Numbered from the stretch's first letter, positions 11,981 through 22,461 are shown. The stretch is DNA of 64,000 nucleotides from Cystobasidiopsis lactophilus (GCA_001599975.1 BCIO01000006.1:1607587-1671586); one strand, 5' to 3'. Notes: generated by a model from the sequence alone, not told the origin. Numbers and translations: made by a program.

Positions 11981-12337
11981 GTTCAGCTGGTGATGTAGGG
12001 ACCAAACACACCCGAACGGCCCTCAGAGCTGCTTTCATCAAGGCAATGCTGTCGCTGGATCCGCGCCAATCCGCCTGCAGCGATTTCGCTCTTTCTGGCT
12101 TGCTTTCGCACAAGTGGTGCAAATTTGTCAAAGCGATGGATTTTCTTCTGGACTTCACCACAGATAGTGATATGGTACAAGCAGACAACGCAGAAGGCTG
12201 GAAATAGCCAACTGGTCAGATACTCGACCTTGAAGCCTATGCCGAACTGCAATGCCGCGCCGCACTCTCCCACCCCACACTCCCTAAAGTGCCCAAACTT
12301 CTTGTCTGCTTACCACCATCAGTTGCAAACGAGAGCC
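11981..12337. promoter_or_regulatory. Divergent promoter region, MPP beta (-) / EthD-like copy 1 (+)
   Basis: About 360 bp separate the two divergent start codons, so both promoters must lie here. I see no recognisable factor site. Confidence 0.5.
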
Positions 12338-12834
12338 ATGGTCTTCAAGTGTCAGTTTGTCGAGCGCCAGCGATGAGACTGTGGAACGCAGGCTGACCAA
12401 CCCGAAACAGTGCTCGCCTTCATCCCCAAGAACCCAAACATGCCATTCGACGAGTGGGTGAAAGCCTACGAGGAGGAGCACATCGTACGCTTCTTCCTTG
12501 TTCGACGCTGATGAAGTAAGAGACTCAAGCGAGAGAGAAGGCACTGTCGAGGAAATGGGGCCTGATCCCACCAACTTCCTACTCGCGGCGGTACATCCTC
12601 AAAGGCGACCCGGACAACTTCCAAGAAGCGACCAACGGCGTGCCTTTCGACGTGATCACCGAACTCGGCTTCGAGTCCCGAGAGCACTACCACGCCTGGG
12701 ACAAGGTGCTGAGGGAGAACGAGGGCAGCGCGGAGGCGTTGGAGAAGGACGAGAACAGGCTGTTTGTCAGGTCCGGCATTCAGCACTTTGTGATCGACGA
12801 GAGGTTTGGGGACTCGCACCTTGATAAGAAATAG
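12338..12834 (+). CDS. EthD-like dimeric alpha/beta-barrel protein, copy 1
   Basis: Three exons, 12338-12350, 12411-12484 and 12541-12834, giving 126 aa. It begins MVFKLLAFIPKNPNMPFDEW and continues with EEEHIALSRKWGLIPPTSY, then GDPDNFQEATNGVPFDVITE. The small size, the single beta-alpha-beta ferredoxin-like layout and the YEEEH histidine motif are typical of the EthD family of ferredoxin-like dimeric barrels, often found near polyketide or catabolic genes in fungi. The reaction is not predictable. A paralog of the same length follows 0.4 kb downstream on the same strand. Confidence 0.82.
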
Positions 12835-13249
12835 AGCTGGTCCTCTTTTGCTTGGGAAGCGAGACGAGACGATGAAAGCGTGCCAACAGATCCGACCCAA
12901 CATGGCTCTGGCAGTCAGAACGTACTATAATGAGGCCAAGGGTGACAAAGCCAAAGGTCCTCGAAGCAGAAAGTGAAGAAGCTCCCCCAAGCGACAAAAA
13001 TGTTGCCACACTATTCCACAGCAAGCCATCGGCAATGAGAACTTCCACATCCGTTCAGTCGAGTATGATCCCTCATTCCATGATCAAACGACTGGCAGGG
13101 AAAGCAGCACAAAAACGGACAGCGCAAAAGCTCGGTCGCCTGGGTCAAACCTGCAAAGCCGCGCTGGTGTTTCCCCCACTTGGCCGGTGCAGGGAATCGA
13201 AGCGCCGTTTGATCTGCTCCGCCCATCATCTCCGTTTCTCCAAGTGACA
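12835..13249. other. Intergenic between EthD-like paralogs
   Basis: About 415 bp without a supported gene. It should carry the copy 1 terminator and the copy 2 promoter. Confidence 0.45.
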
Positions 13250-13877
13250 ATGGTTTTCAAATGTGAGCTGGACCAAGAAGGATAAAGGCCAAACTGGCCC
13301 GATGGGGAGGACGTAGGCTAATCTGATCGCTACGGTGAAGTGCTGGCCTTCGTACCGAAGCGACCTGAAATCCCATGGGACGAGTGGCAACGGATGTACG
13401 AAGAAGAACATTGCGTGGGTTCAGCTCCAAGGTCACCTGGCCAGAGATTGAGAGGAGAGAGCGTGTAGGCCTTGGCTAGGAAATGGGGCATCATCCCGCC
13501 AACAAGCTATGCCAGGCGATACATCATGAAAGGCGATCCCGACAACTTCCAAGAGGACACCAACGGCGTGCCTTTCGACGTCATCACCGAGATGGGCTTC
13601 GAGTCGCGGGAGCATTACAAGAGCTGGATGAAGATCTTGCTGCAAGGCAACAGCGGAGAGGAGATGATTGCAGATGAAGAAAGGCTCTTCTTGAGGTGGG
13701 TGACGCTGGCCCTGCTCGGTTTGGCCTGCTGGCTGAAGGAAAGGAAACTGCCCGCAGACCTGGAATCCAATATTATGTGTGCGTCGCCTTCTGCTTTGGC
13801 ATCGCATCTTTCTCTGACACGTTCTGTAAAGCATTGATGAGAGAGTTGGGGACTCTCATTTGGACAAGAAGAGCTGA
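13250..13877 (+). CDS. EthD-like dimeric alpha/beta-barrel protein, copy 2
   Basis: Five exons, 13250-13262, 13341-13414, 13469-13695, 13758-13778 and 13832-13877, giving 126 aa, exactly the length of copy 1. It starts MVFKLLAFVPKRPEIPWDEW and keeps YEEEH, KWGIIPPTSYARRY, GDPDNFQEDTNGVPFDVITE and the end GDSHLDKKS. Exons 1 and 2 match copy 1 in length (13 and 74 nt). The region that is one exon in copy 1 is cut here by two further introns (13696-13757 and 13779-13831), leaving a 21-nt exon. Same expected fold as copy 1; substrate unknown. Confidence 0.82.
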
Positions 13878-14951
13878 GCGAGATTTCGAGAGGGCCTCCC
13901 ATAGCATTGGCGTTCAGTAGCCACAGTTTGTGATGCTGCCGCTTCGACAAGGCCACAAGGAGCCTTTGAAGAAAAGGGAGATTCTACAACATCAATCATT
14001 GACAGGATCCAAAGGCAGTCTGCAAAAGGGCATGGCATTGGCAGTCGAACTTGAATTTTTTGGCAAGAAGTCCTGGTCGCGGCAAGGAGCAAAAAAAATA
14101 TTAATTGGTGGTCTTGATGTCTGTTAAAAGGTCTTTTGTGCCATTGACCCGGCCAGGGTATCAAACAGTCAGCGACGCGTTCGATCTTGGGTTAGATTCC
14201 GCATCGCCAACTCCCAGATGGAAGTGGCTACGGCCCCTCCCACCTTTTTGAAAATAGCAGGAACGCATTTACAACTGCGCCAGGTGTCCACTGAGAACTG
14301 AGTGGGCGTCGCAAGCACTTGTACTGGCCACGAAAGTTCAACGGCTGCCTGGCCGCGGAAACCGAAGCCAGCGTGCTCGAAAGTCAATTAAGACTGAACG
14401 GGACCACAAAAGACAAACGAGTGCTAATTAGGTCTCAATAAGCACTCAAACAAAGGGTGCGAGACGGTTCAAGGCGAAAGCGCGGGTGGCGAACAAGGAC
14501 ACGGACGGGAGCAGATTTGCGACGTAAAGGCCGAGAAATGGCAGAGTGCCGATGCCTCTGCACGTCCTACGAGCCACCAGAAAGGGCCAAGCAGCATCAG
14601 CACAAAATGCGGGTCCCACTTCATAGGAACACGTCGATGCAGCGGTGGCAAAAGCTCAAGAATCGACTCCGAGCCGCCTCATAAACTTGAGGGGGGAAGT
14701 GATGGGCCAGCTTCTTAAGCGTCCAAATTTCATCATGTTGAGGACGAAGAACACGAAACCCGACACAGTTTCGCTTCCCTGTCCGAGCCTTCTTTCCTTC
14801 AAGCCTAGTCCTTTTCTCAAGGAAGTATTCGCCGCCACCCTATCAGAGCCTTCAAAAGATTCCCTTCGCCTAAAACACTCTGAGCACCCTTCAAAGAGCG
14901 AAGCGAGGGAGGAGATAAGCACTGACCAGCAGCACCCGACACGACTCGGAG
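13878..14951. other. Intergenic, about 1.1 kb, no gene recognised
   Basis: Open frames on both strands are short and without family features. The region holds the 3' flank of EthD-like copy 2 and the 3' flank of the minus-strand F-box-like gene. Confidence 0.45.
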
Positions 14952-16088
14952 TCAGTTTACTTCCAGCGAAACGCCGCGAGCTTGGCACACTGCAGCCATT
15001 TTCTCCGACAGCACTTCATACTCTTCTGCGTTCGTTTCAAGTGGATCAATCAAGAGGTAACTCAGGGACGGGAGAAAGGCCGGATCAGCCAAGGAGGTGA
15101 CAAGGTGCGACCAAAGGGACCAAGGGATGCCGGACATATAGGATTCGATCAAAGTCTTGTCAATGCTGGAAGACTCGTAGAGGCGCTTGCAGTCCTGGAG
15201 GATGAGCCGCGTCATGCGCGTGAACCGCCTCAAGTTGGACAGATAAAGGGCAGCGTGGTCGATAGCCAAGTCGCCGATCACCACGTGGAGAGTGAGGGCG
15301 CCCGAGAGGAGAAAGTCGATGTTCCTCAGGGTGTATGGAGGCTGACATTCGTGCTGCTGGCGGCAGAGATCTTGATAAAGGTAGGTTGCGATGGTCGCGT
15401 TGACGATGGAAAGCGATTGACCGTCGACCCGCTCAGCGTGCACAATGTTCAGCCCCACTTTGGGAACTTGCGGGAACAGAGGCAGCCAGGTGTACAGGTT
15501 GCCGAAGGGGCAGAATCTGGGCGAGTGGTGGGAGGTCGTTAGGGTGGAGATAGTCAGCACGCGAACTCGATCGCGGAGGTAGGACGGCAGAATGGTCGAA
15601 ACCTGATCGGGCAGGGGGCGTCGTGCGGCAGCGTAGTTGAGTTGGAAGTGGACGGCGCGCACATTCGGAAGAGCGTGTTCCAACCAAATCGGTGTGCCAT
15701 CCTTGATAAAATCCCAATGCTCCGCAAACTTGTCGGTGAGGTCGACTACGAGCTTCAATGTGAGAGCTTCACAAGCACGTCTTTTGAGCAGAGGACACCA
15801 TCGACCGGCAAGTGGCAGGGTGAGCCCCATGGTCTTGAATATGATCGGATAGGCCAAGCGATACATGGACCTGGAGAGGAGCAGGACCGCCAACACTTGC
15901 TGTGCGTATGCTTTATCGGGGTTCTCAATGTCCCACGGACCGCTGAAGTCGACGACGACTTCCAAAACCTCGGCTGGTAAGGCCATGAAGGAGGGCTTTT
16001 GCCGGGCGTCAAAGTGGGTATCACACTCTTTCAGAGAGCTGGCACTTGCCTTGGTTATAGTCTGAGTGTGTGAAAGCGAGGCCATCAT
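14952..16088 (-). CDS. F-box-like/LRR-type protein, single exon
   Basis: An uninterrupted 378-codon frame starting with two consecutive ATGs. Residues about 35-75 (FMALPAEVLEVVVDFSGPW, then VLAVLLLSRSMYRLAYPIIF) have the Leu-Pro-x-Glu and hydrophobic pattern of a degenerate F-box, as in basidiomycete F-box-like proteins. The rest contains leucine-rich segments such as RVLTISTLTTSHHSP and LSNLRRFTRMTRLILQDCK. Such proteins are expected to bind Skp1 and recruit substrates to an SCF ubiquitin ligase, but neither partner nor substrate can be named. It lies beside a second single-exon gene of similar style on the same strand. Lineage-specific expansion is likely. Confidence 0.7.
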   Translation of the reverse strand: MMASLSHTQTITKASASSLKECDTHFDARQKPSFMALPAEVLEVVVDFSGPWDIENPDKAYAQQVLAVLLLSRSMYRLAYPIIFKTMGLTLPLAGRWCPLLKRRACEALTLKLVVDLTDKFAEHWDFIKDGTPIWLEHALPNVRAVHFQLNYAAARRPLPDQVSTILPSYLRDRVRVLTISTLTTSHHSPRFCPFGNLYTWLPLFPQVPKVGLNIVHAERVDGQSLSIVNATIATYLYQDLCRQQHECQPPYTLRNIDFLLSGALTLHVVIGDLAIDHAALYLSNLRRFTRMTRLILQDCKRLYESSSIDKTLIESYMSGIPWSLWSHLVTSLADPAFLPSLSYLLIDPLETNAEEYEVLSEKMAAVCQARGVSLEVN

Positions 16089-16441
16089 GGATCTGAAGCT
16101 CGACAGACGGCGGATGTGATGTGATGTGATGTGAAAATTCAGGTTCAGAGCGGATGGGGATCAACAGGGTCGTTGCCCAAAATCCTCTCAGAGCAAGAAT
16201 CGACCGGACACGTGGTTTTGAGCGCGTTACTGCCTGCAGGCTGCCTGAGATATCGCTGAAGTACTGTATACAACGAGCAATGGGTACAATCCTAGACCAG
16301 GTTTGTGAGAATCCAATCGTTTTGGCCATGATCAATTTTGCCACCGGCACCCCCTTAGTCTACCCCCTCTTGAAGGCACTCTATTTGTGAGATCAGCGAA
16401 AGAGCGAAACTGAGGAACAGTCACTTACGTTCTCATGCAAG
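16089..16441. other. Intergenic between two minus-strand F-box-like genes
   Basis: About 350 bp without a gene. It contains the upstream region of the 14952-16088 gene, including the GATGT microsatellite. Confidence 0.45.
16113..16134. repeat. (GATGT)n microsatellite
   Basis: About four perfect copies of the 5-mer GATGT, just upstream of the minus-strand F-box-like start at 16088, so probably in its 5' leader or promoter. Confidence 0.85.
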
Positions 16442-17617
16442 TTAGAGGCTTGGAAGCTCCTCAACAGCCTCGCGCCCACGCCTGTTGGACTGTGTTTGCC
16501 GCATGAACCGGCGAACTCGACGCATGCGCTCGTCAAAAGTGCGGCGGTCCGTCTCACTTCCTACGCTTCGAGTCCTGAGGTGCCTTAAGTTCGGCAAGTA
16601 TTCTTGGTCCTCCAACAAGACGCCGAGGTGATCAAGGCCAGCCGCTACCCGATTGCTTGAGAATCCGCCATCGTAGGTTAACGACGACATGTTTGCGAAG
16701 CGGCCTAGACGAGCGAGGACCTCCGGGGCCCGTTCATCGTCGTTGATCGAAAGACTCATCACGGCTACGGAGCTGGGCAACGCGTCGACTAGGAGAGGTG
16801 GGTGGTCCGGTTGGGGGCGAGCATTGGCCTTATCGACACCGTCGACCAACCGTGCCATTACACTACCGTCGTAGTGGGCGTGGTCTTCGCTGGCATCTTC
16901 GGCTAGCGAAAGGCAGACGGTCTTGCCGGTCACGCCAACACACCACGCGTTGGGGAAGTGCTGAAACCAAAGACGCACGCTTGGATAAGGACTCGGCCAA
17001 GGGATGCCCTGAACTATGAACGCGGAGCAGTCGAAGTGCAAGCGGCTAACCAGCCCGAGATCCAGGCTGGACAGCGCGTCCGCAATCGCAGTCTCCGGTT
17101 CAGGTGCCCAAGTGCGAATGAACACTTGGGTACGCCTCAGGTGGACGAAAGTGAGTCGAGAGAGGACACCGTGCACGGTTTCGACCCAAGATCGATCCAG
17201 AGTCCCGAAGTCAACGAAGAGGCTTCGGGCATGCCTGGCCCGTAGACGCAAGAAGCGGTTGGCATATGGGGCCAGAGTGTAGCAGAAGATGAGTTCAAGA
17301 TACTGAAGAAGAGCATGCGAGACGATCGGCGCCAGCCGCTTGGAGAGCAGTCGAGCGCCCAGCAAGAACCCCCCGGCCTCGTCTTGATCCATCGGGCCAT
17401 TCACAGCCCATGCCATCGTGAAGACAGCTTCAAGGATGGTGTCCGATAAGCTCATCAGGCCAGTTTGCGGCTCTTGCACCTGCAACTTTTGGACCTCGTC
17501 TCTGGCGGTCGCGCGCACCTTGTAAGTTCTGGCGAGCGGCCGCCCGCGATGCAAACGATATACGCACCTCTTCTCTTTGACATCGTTCAATTCGACAGGA
17601 GGGGTCATCGGACACAA
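16442..17617 (-). CDS. Uncharacterised single-exon protein, F-box-like/LRR style
   Basis: An uninterrupted 391-codon frame. A basic N-terminus (HRGRPLARTYKVRAT) precedes LSDTILEAVFTMAWAV, which resembles the first helix of a degenerate F-box. Leucine-rich stretches follow (SSLDLGLVSRLHFDCSAFI, LPSSVAVMSLSINDDER, YLPNLRHLRTRS), and the tail is arginine-rich (RMRRVRRFMRQTQSNRRGR). It is about the same length as its minus-strand neighbour, also intronless, but I see no close sequence match. No function is assigned beyond the possible F-box/LRR style. Confidence 0.6.
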   Translation of the reverse strand: MCPMTPPVELNDVKEKRCVYRLHRGRPLARTYKVRATARDEVQKLQVQEPQTGLMSLSDTILEAVFTMAWAVNGPMDQDEAGGFLLGARLLSKRLAPIVSHALLQYLELIFCYTLAPYANRFLRLRARHARSLFVDFGTLDRSWVETVHGVLSRLTFVHLRRTQVFIRTWAPEPETAIADALSSLDLGLVSRLHFDCSAFIVQGIPWPSPYPSVRLWFQHFPNAWCVGVTGKTVCLSLAEDASEDHAHYDGSVMARLVDGVDKANARPQPDHPPLLVDALPSSVAVMSLSINDDERAPEVLARLGRFANMSSLTYDGGFSSNRVAAGLDHLGVLLEDQEYLPNLRHLRTRSVGSETDRRTFDERMRRVRRFMRQTQSNRRGREAVEELPSL

Positions 17618-18011
17618 CGGACTTGGGGCGGACTAGCTCGCTGGCAGTGGAGAAGCGTGGGAATTCGGAACAGAGAGAGAGAGACACGGTTCCGCTCTCG
17701 CGACATTTGTGGTTGTGATTATCTAAAAAGATGGTGTACCACAGAAAAGCAACAGATATACCAGGTTGAAACCTCAAAAACAGCACGGTGGCAAACTGAG
17801 CCAGCCAGCCAGCAGCCACCGGAACACCTTTGCAGCCTGATCTTAGCCAATTTGACTGTCGATCGAGCACAGTTCGAAGACAAGTCATAGCAGGAAGTCA
17901 TAATGAGCACATTCGAACCAAAATTTGCACGGAATATTGGTCGGGTCGCCGTGCGGAACGAAAAGGTGAAAGCGAGAGATCGCAGCTTGCTCCGGTCCCA
18001 TCCTTCGACTA
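17618..18011. promoter_or_regulatory. Divergent promoter region, F-box-like (-) / SDR (+)
   Basis: About 390 bp between divergent start codons. A short GA run occurs near 17677-17690. No specific factor site is recognised. Confidence 0.45.
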
Positions 18012-19402
18012 ATGGCAGAAAAGGCGTTTGAAGCCACTTTGGCACGCTTACAGGCCATCCAAGGCCACCTGAAGGCCACCCCAACCACCAAGCGGTCCGT
18101 TATCGTTCCCTCTTCCACGAAATGCGGAGAGGTTTGTTCTGAAAGCGGATTGCAGCCTGGCGCAGAAGGTGGCCATCATCACTGGTTGCGGAGTATGTGA
18201 CATCATCTCGAACGATGGCCAGAGCTCATAGGCAGAGCAGTCAGCCACAGGCATTGGCCGTGGGTCTCGCCTTCCGGGTCGAAAGCGGAAGGAGGACTGA
18301 TCGGACGAGTTGTATCAGGAGCGACGGCTTTGGCGTTTGCGCACGAGGGCATCAAGGCCTTGTACTTGCTGGACTTCGCCCAAGTCGACGGCTTGAAGGC
18401 GCTGCAGAAGGAGATCACCGACACCTACCCGACTGTCAAGGTCCACATCGTTCAGGCCGATGCTGCGGACGAAGAGGCCATCAGCTCCCTGTGCCAGACC
18501 GCTCTGGCAGACTATGGTCGCTTAGAGTAATACTCCTGGCATAATCAATTGATTTAATCTCAATCTCTGTGTTGGTTTGCACAGCATCTTCTTCGCCAAT
18601 GCCGCCACCATCGGCAAAGGCGCCTACTCCCCTCTTTCCCAAGTGGCCAGCGCAGACTGGGACAAGACCATGCACATCAACACTGTTTCGTTAGTGGTTT
18701 CAATATCACGTCGTTTCACTTTCAGATCTCAGATGCGTCGAACACCACGACAGTTGCTTCTTGGCCCTAAAATACGCGGCACAGGCTATGAAAGTAACAT
18801 CCTTAGAGAGCGGCAAGACCGAATCCGGAGGCAGCATCGTCATGACCGCTTCCGTGGCCGGCTTGAGGTCTGGAGCTGGTGCGATCGACTACTCGTGCGT
18901 GGTGTTTTTTCCTGTAGCTCTGTCCAGCTTTTTTTCTAATTCGAGTTCAACGCACAGTGCAAGTAAAGCAGCGTGAGTTGTGGTTCTCTTCTTGACAGCC
19001 CTGTCTTACCGTCCGAATCGCCCAAGGGTCATTTCGATCACCACCTCCGGCGCCTCGCAACTAGCAGGCACCAACATCCGCGTCAACGCCGTCTTGCCTG
19101 GCCTCATCGAGACGGGCATGACCGAGGGCCTCTTCTCCAAGTCGCGCTCCAAGGGCACCTTGGGCAAGGTCGGGCAGCTCAACCCTCTGGGCCGGTTCGG
19201 CATCTCGGAGGAGATCGCGCAGGCCGTTTTGTTTTTGGCTTCTGATGAATCTAGCTGCGCGTGCTTCCCCTTACCCTCAGCTCTTCCTTTCGGTTGATCT
19301 GACGCTTTGATCGTGTGCACAGACGTCAATGGCGCCTCACTCCCAGTGGATGGCGGACTCTCAGCTTCTCTCCCTGTTGTCCGAGTGGGCAATGTCTACT
19401 AA
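18012..19402 (+). CDS. Short-chain dehydrogenase/reductase (classical SDR)
   Basis: Multi-exon. Core motifs in order: cofactor loop VAIITGCG followed after an intron by GGLIGRVVSGATALAFAHEG; FANAATIGKG for the NNAG-like strand; catalytic Ser region IVMTASVAGLRSG; Tyr and Lys in DYSASKAA; then GTNIRVNAVLPGLIETGM; and the C-terminal NGASLPVDGGLSA. This is an NAD(P)-dependent oxidoreductase; the substrate is unknown. The glycine motif carries an insertion relative to TGxxxGIG, as in SDRs with extended ITGxxSxxGIGR loops. The start (MAEKAFEATLARL) is provisional: the frame changes between about 18100 and 18140, so either a small intron or a different first exon exists. The end is at NVY-stop, only 60 bp from the convergent R3H gene. 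Confidence 0.85.
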
Positions 19403-19461
19403 ATGTCTCTTTCCTTGCAAAGATTCTACTTGTTATTCTTTCTCTGAAATGCACGAAAACT

Positions 19462-20613
19462 CTAAGAGGGAGGAGGAGGATGAGGCGGCATGGAGAGCGA
19501 CCCGACCGAGTCCGCGAGCGCCTCCAACCCCGACGCTTCCGAATCCGCATCCTCCGACCAGTCACTCGCTTCTGAGATGGAGACCACCCTGTTCAAGCTG
19601 GCCAGGTTCATGCCCTCCAAAGCCCGCTGTTGCTCCACAGTCAAAGTCACGTCGCCTTCGTCGTCCATGTCCCACTCGGTGTCTGTCGAGTCGGCAATAG
19701 AGGACAACTCCCATTCTGTAGTTGGCGGAGTGGCGAGGATCTGAGCGGCAGAGGCGGTTTTGAGAGCTGCCAAATCTGCGGGTCGCGGACGGAGGAGGTG
19801 GGTGATTCGTTCCCCTTGCCCGTTCGTCCTGCCTGTGCACCATGCAAACTCAAGAGACAGTTTAAGTCTGAAAGGAGAGCGAGGACGCACTGAAGGACAC
19901 CACGTCCCAAATGCGCGCAACCAAATGGACCAAGAACCGCAGATAGCTATCCTCCACTTTCCACCTGATCCTCGTCCCCGACCTCTCCAGCTCCACGCCC
20001 ACCACTTCCCCATTCGCAACCTTCAACTCCCTTCCCTCGACTTCCTGCGCGGGAGAGCCATGGAGGGCTTGTAAACTCGGCGTGGCGGGTGCGAAAACCG
20101 TTTGGTCCAACCAAGCCACAATCTCGCGCTCCACCAGCTGGATCGTCTCGAAAGACCGGCCCGCTCCACCGGAAGAGAGGACGATGGATCTTAGGCGCCG
20201 TTGCAGGCCTTTGGTGGGCATCGTAAACTGGCCATAGTGCGTCGATAGCGGATCCGACTTCAGAGGTGGGTTGGAGGACATCAGAGTCTTCCTTGGAAAG
20301 GCTTTCACGGGAGGAAAAGTGGAGGTGGAAGGTGGCAAGAGAGAATCTTCTGAGATGGAGGGCAGTGGCGTTGAATCTTCAGCTGTGGAACCAACCGCCG
20401 CCGAGTGAGCACGACTTTTTCGTGCTTTTGAGAGGACAGAGACTCACCATGGACTAAGAGCGAAGTTCGAGCTCGCCGGGATTGCTTTCGCTTGCCCAGC
20501 GGTTTCGGCTTGGGCTTTGGTCGAGGTGCCTGGAGCACAGGGGAGCGCAGGTCGTCCAGGCTCTCGTGCGCGGGCAGCTCCTGCACCTGAGAAGGCGCTA
20601 CGAGCGTGGCCAT
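19462..20613 (-). CDS. R3H-domain protein
   Basis: Three exons: 20613 to about 20448, 20391 to about 19891, and about 19788-19462. The N-terminus is basic and proline-rich (PRPKPKPKPLGKRKQ, then SRRARTS). The middle has LQRRLRSIVLSSGGAG, FETIQLVEREIVAWL and then the R3H signature DSYLRFLVHLVARIWDVVSF with the invariant Arg-x3-His spacing (RFLVH). The C-terminus is acidic (SSIADSTDTEWDMDDEGD) and ends in prolines. R3H domains bind single-stranded nucleic acids; the layout resembles R3H-associated proteins of the R3HDM4 type. It is probably nuclear or RNA-associated, by inference only. Convergent with the SDR gene. Confidence 0.7.
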
Positions 20614-20921
20614 CTCTTAACGGCTTGTGCAGAAAAAGCTGTCAAAATCGTCGATGAGGACCACAATTTGCGAGCCAAGTTTTGAAAGGGGCGAGCGAGC
20701 CACGTGCTGGCAACTTTTTTTTTCCCAGCCTCAAGCCAGCTCTGGGCTCTGAAGATGACGAGGTTCGACCAAGAGCTCTTAGCTTGGATTGATCTTTAGC
20801 CCTTTGCAGCCTCTACGCAGCTCTACACACACTTTACTACAGGTGAGCGCCGCGCCCCTCAGTGAGCGACAAACAACAGGGTGCTTATCTCGGAGGCTCC
20901 CTTCCAGCCTCAGTTGGAATC
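20614..20921. promoter_or_regulatory. Divergent promoter region, R3H gene (-) / 20922 gene (+)
   Basis: About 300 bp between divergent starts. A T run (about 20717-20726) and a GTGAGC donor at 20842 suggest a 5' leader intron for the plus-strand gene. Confidence 0.4.
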
Positions 20922-22160
20922 ATGTCTGAATCCGCGCCCATCACCTCCCACGACCCTCTCCACTTGGTGCGTTCCTGCCTCCTCCCTACACTCTCTGTGC
21001 ATGCCGCTCGCCACCGAGCGCCGCGCTGCGCAACTCGAGCGCTCGCCACTCGCAGGCGCCCTCGCTCCCGCACACGCCCATTTTGTTTATGAACAATCAC
21101 GCTGACTCAAATTGCCTCTGCTTTGACTGTGTACAGATGTGAGCTTCCCACACACCAGCGCTGCTCGCCTGGGCATCGCGATGACGATCTTTGGTGCTGA
21201 ACGTGAAATCTCGCCCCCAGTGCCACTTATGACCCTGGTACAGCCCCTTTTGATTTCGCTTGGCATTCGGTCTCCCTCGGTGGCCGATGCTTGGCTCTAG
21301 CTCCAGCATACTGACTGCGTGCGCGTGCTGCTGAATAAACAGGTGAGCAGCAGCCCCTCGAGATGTGTGGGGAAAAAATTGGGTCTGAAAAAGGTTAATG
21401 TGGCGACTGTACAGAAACCGAGGAGGGCGAGACGGCCTTGCACAAGTCCCTGAGCCGAACCATCTCCCGCGAGGACGAGGACACGTCCAACGCCAAGAGC
21501 CCCAACGTGCGTCGTTGCCTTTGTTCTTCATCAATTTATGATGCTGATTGATGATGGCGACCTACAGGTCTACATTGATGAGGTGCGCTGAGCTGTTACC
21601 TTTACACATCCAGAGTGTTGCCTGTTCATGTCTGTCCACAGTTGGCCGGCAGCGACTCAGTTGGCAACGGTGCGTCCTTCCGCTCAAATTATCAATTCAG
21701 GCTTGGCATTCTGATAGTTGGACTGCCGTCACGCACAGGCACCAAGCAAGCTCCCTACCAATCCATCCTCGGCGCCCTCCGCGCTCGCGGGGAGGACGTG
21801 CACCTGTTCGTCAAGCGCCGCTGCATCGACACCCAGACCAAGTACTGGATCCCGGCCGACTCGGACACCGCGCCCAACTTGATGAGGTTCACCACTCGCG
21901 AGTGCGTTATCATCCTCCTCCATGCCACTTAGAGAACAGGTGGCTGATGGATTTGGCGATGTTACAGACGACCGGCCGAGCAAGCCGCGTACGAGGCAAA
22001 AGCCAGGGAGGCCGCCGACGCCCGCCGCAAGCTCGCTTCCGAGGGCGGCGCCAAGAAGCCCGCTACCAACGGCGGCGCGACGTCGGAGAAGGCCTCGGCC
22101 CCGGCCAAGGAGGAGAAGAAGGGCGGCTTCATGTCCAAGGTCAAGAAGTTCCTCAACTAG
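20922..22160 (+). CDS. Unidentified small charged protein, gene with very short exons
   Basis: I do not recognise the family. The first exon probably encodes MSESAPITSHDPLHL (20922-20966). Downstream exons are clear: 21415-21506 (TEEGETALHKSLSRTISRED), 21568-21582 (VYIDE, 15 nt), 21642-21669 (LAGSDSVGN, 28 nt), 21739-21901 (APYQSILGALRARGEDVHL, then IDTQTKYWIPADSD) and 21968-22160. The C-terminus is an Ala/Lys/Glu-rich coiled-coil-like tail ending KKGGFMSKVKKFLN. The link between 20966 and 21415 is unresolved: it needs one or more extra microexons totalling 1 mod 3 nt. The middle region is the most conserved-looking part. A CT-rich 3' region with further splice-like signals follows. Confidence 0.6.
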
Positions 22161-22461
22161 GTGCGTTTCTTGCCTGCACTATCAGTCGGGAAGATCTGAT
22201 GGAAATGGATCGTCATGCACAGATCATTGGGTGAGGAGCAAGCACCACCATCATTTGGGGTCGAAAGCTTAACCATTTGGGTCTCGGTTCACAGGACTCT
22301 TTGAGTGAGTACCGCGTCTCTGTACCATCAACATGTTTTGATGATGAAGCGTGATTTCACAGATCATTGCCCCTTCGGACCGCCCATTCCTTCTGGGGGT
22401 GAGTGGCGCTCGCTCCTTGATCAGATTTCAGCTCTGATTTGCCGGCATGTACTACTTCCAG
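22161..22461 (+). other. Chain of splice-like introns directly after a stop codon
   Basis: Immediately after the TAG at 22158-22160 there are four successive donor/acceptor pairs: GTGCGT 22161 to CACAG 22222, GTGAGG 22231 to CACAG 22294, GTGAGT 22305 to CACAG 22362, and GTGAGT about 22399 to CCAG 22461. They leave exons of 8, 10 and about 36 nt. The string CACAGATCATTG occurs at two of the acceptors. They fit the local intron length (about 60 nt) and could be 3'UTR introns. Confidence 0.5.

Noticed and set aside
14160-14215. Possible tRNA (B-box-like GTTCGATCT)
   Set aside because: The T-loop consensus is imperfect, and no matching A box or pairing acceptor stem is found at the right distance.
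16442-17617. Firm F-box assignment for the 391-aa protein
   Set aside because: Only the first helix pattern is suggestive; the second half of an F-box is not clear, so it is left as style only.
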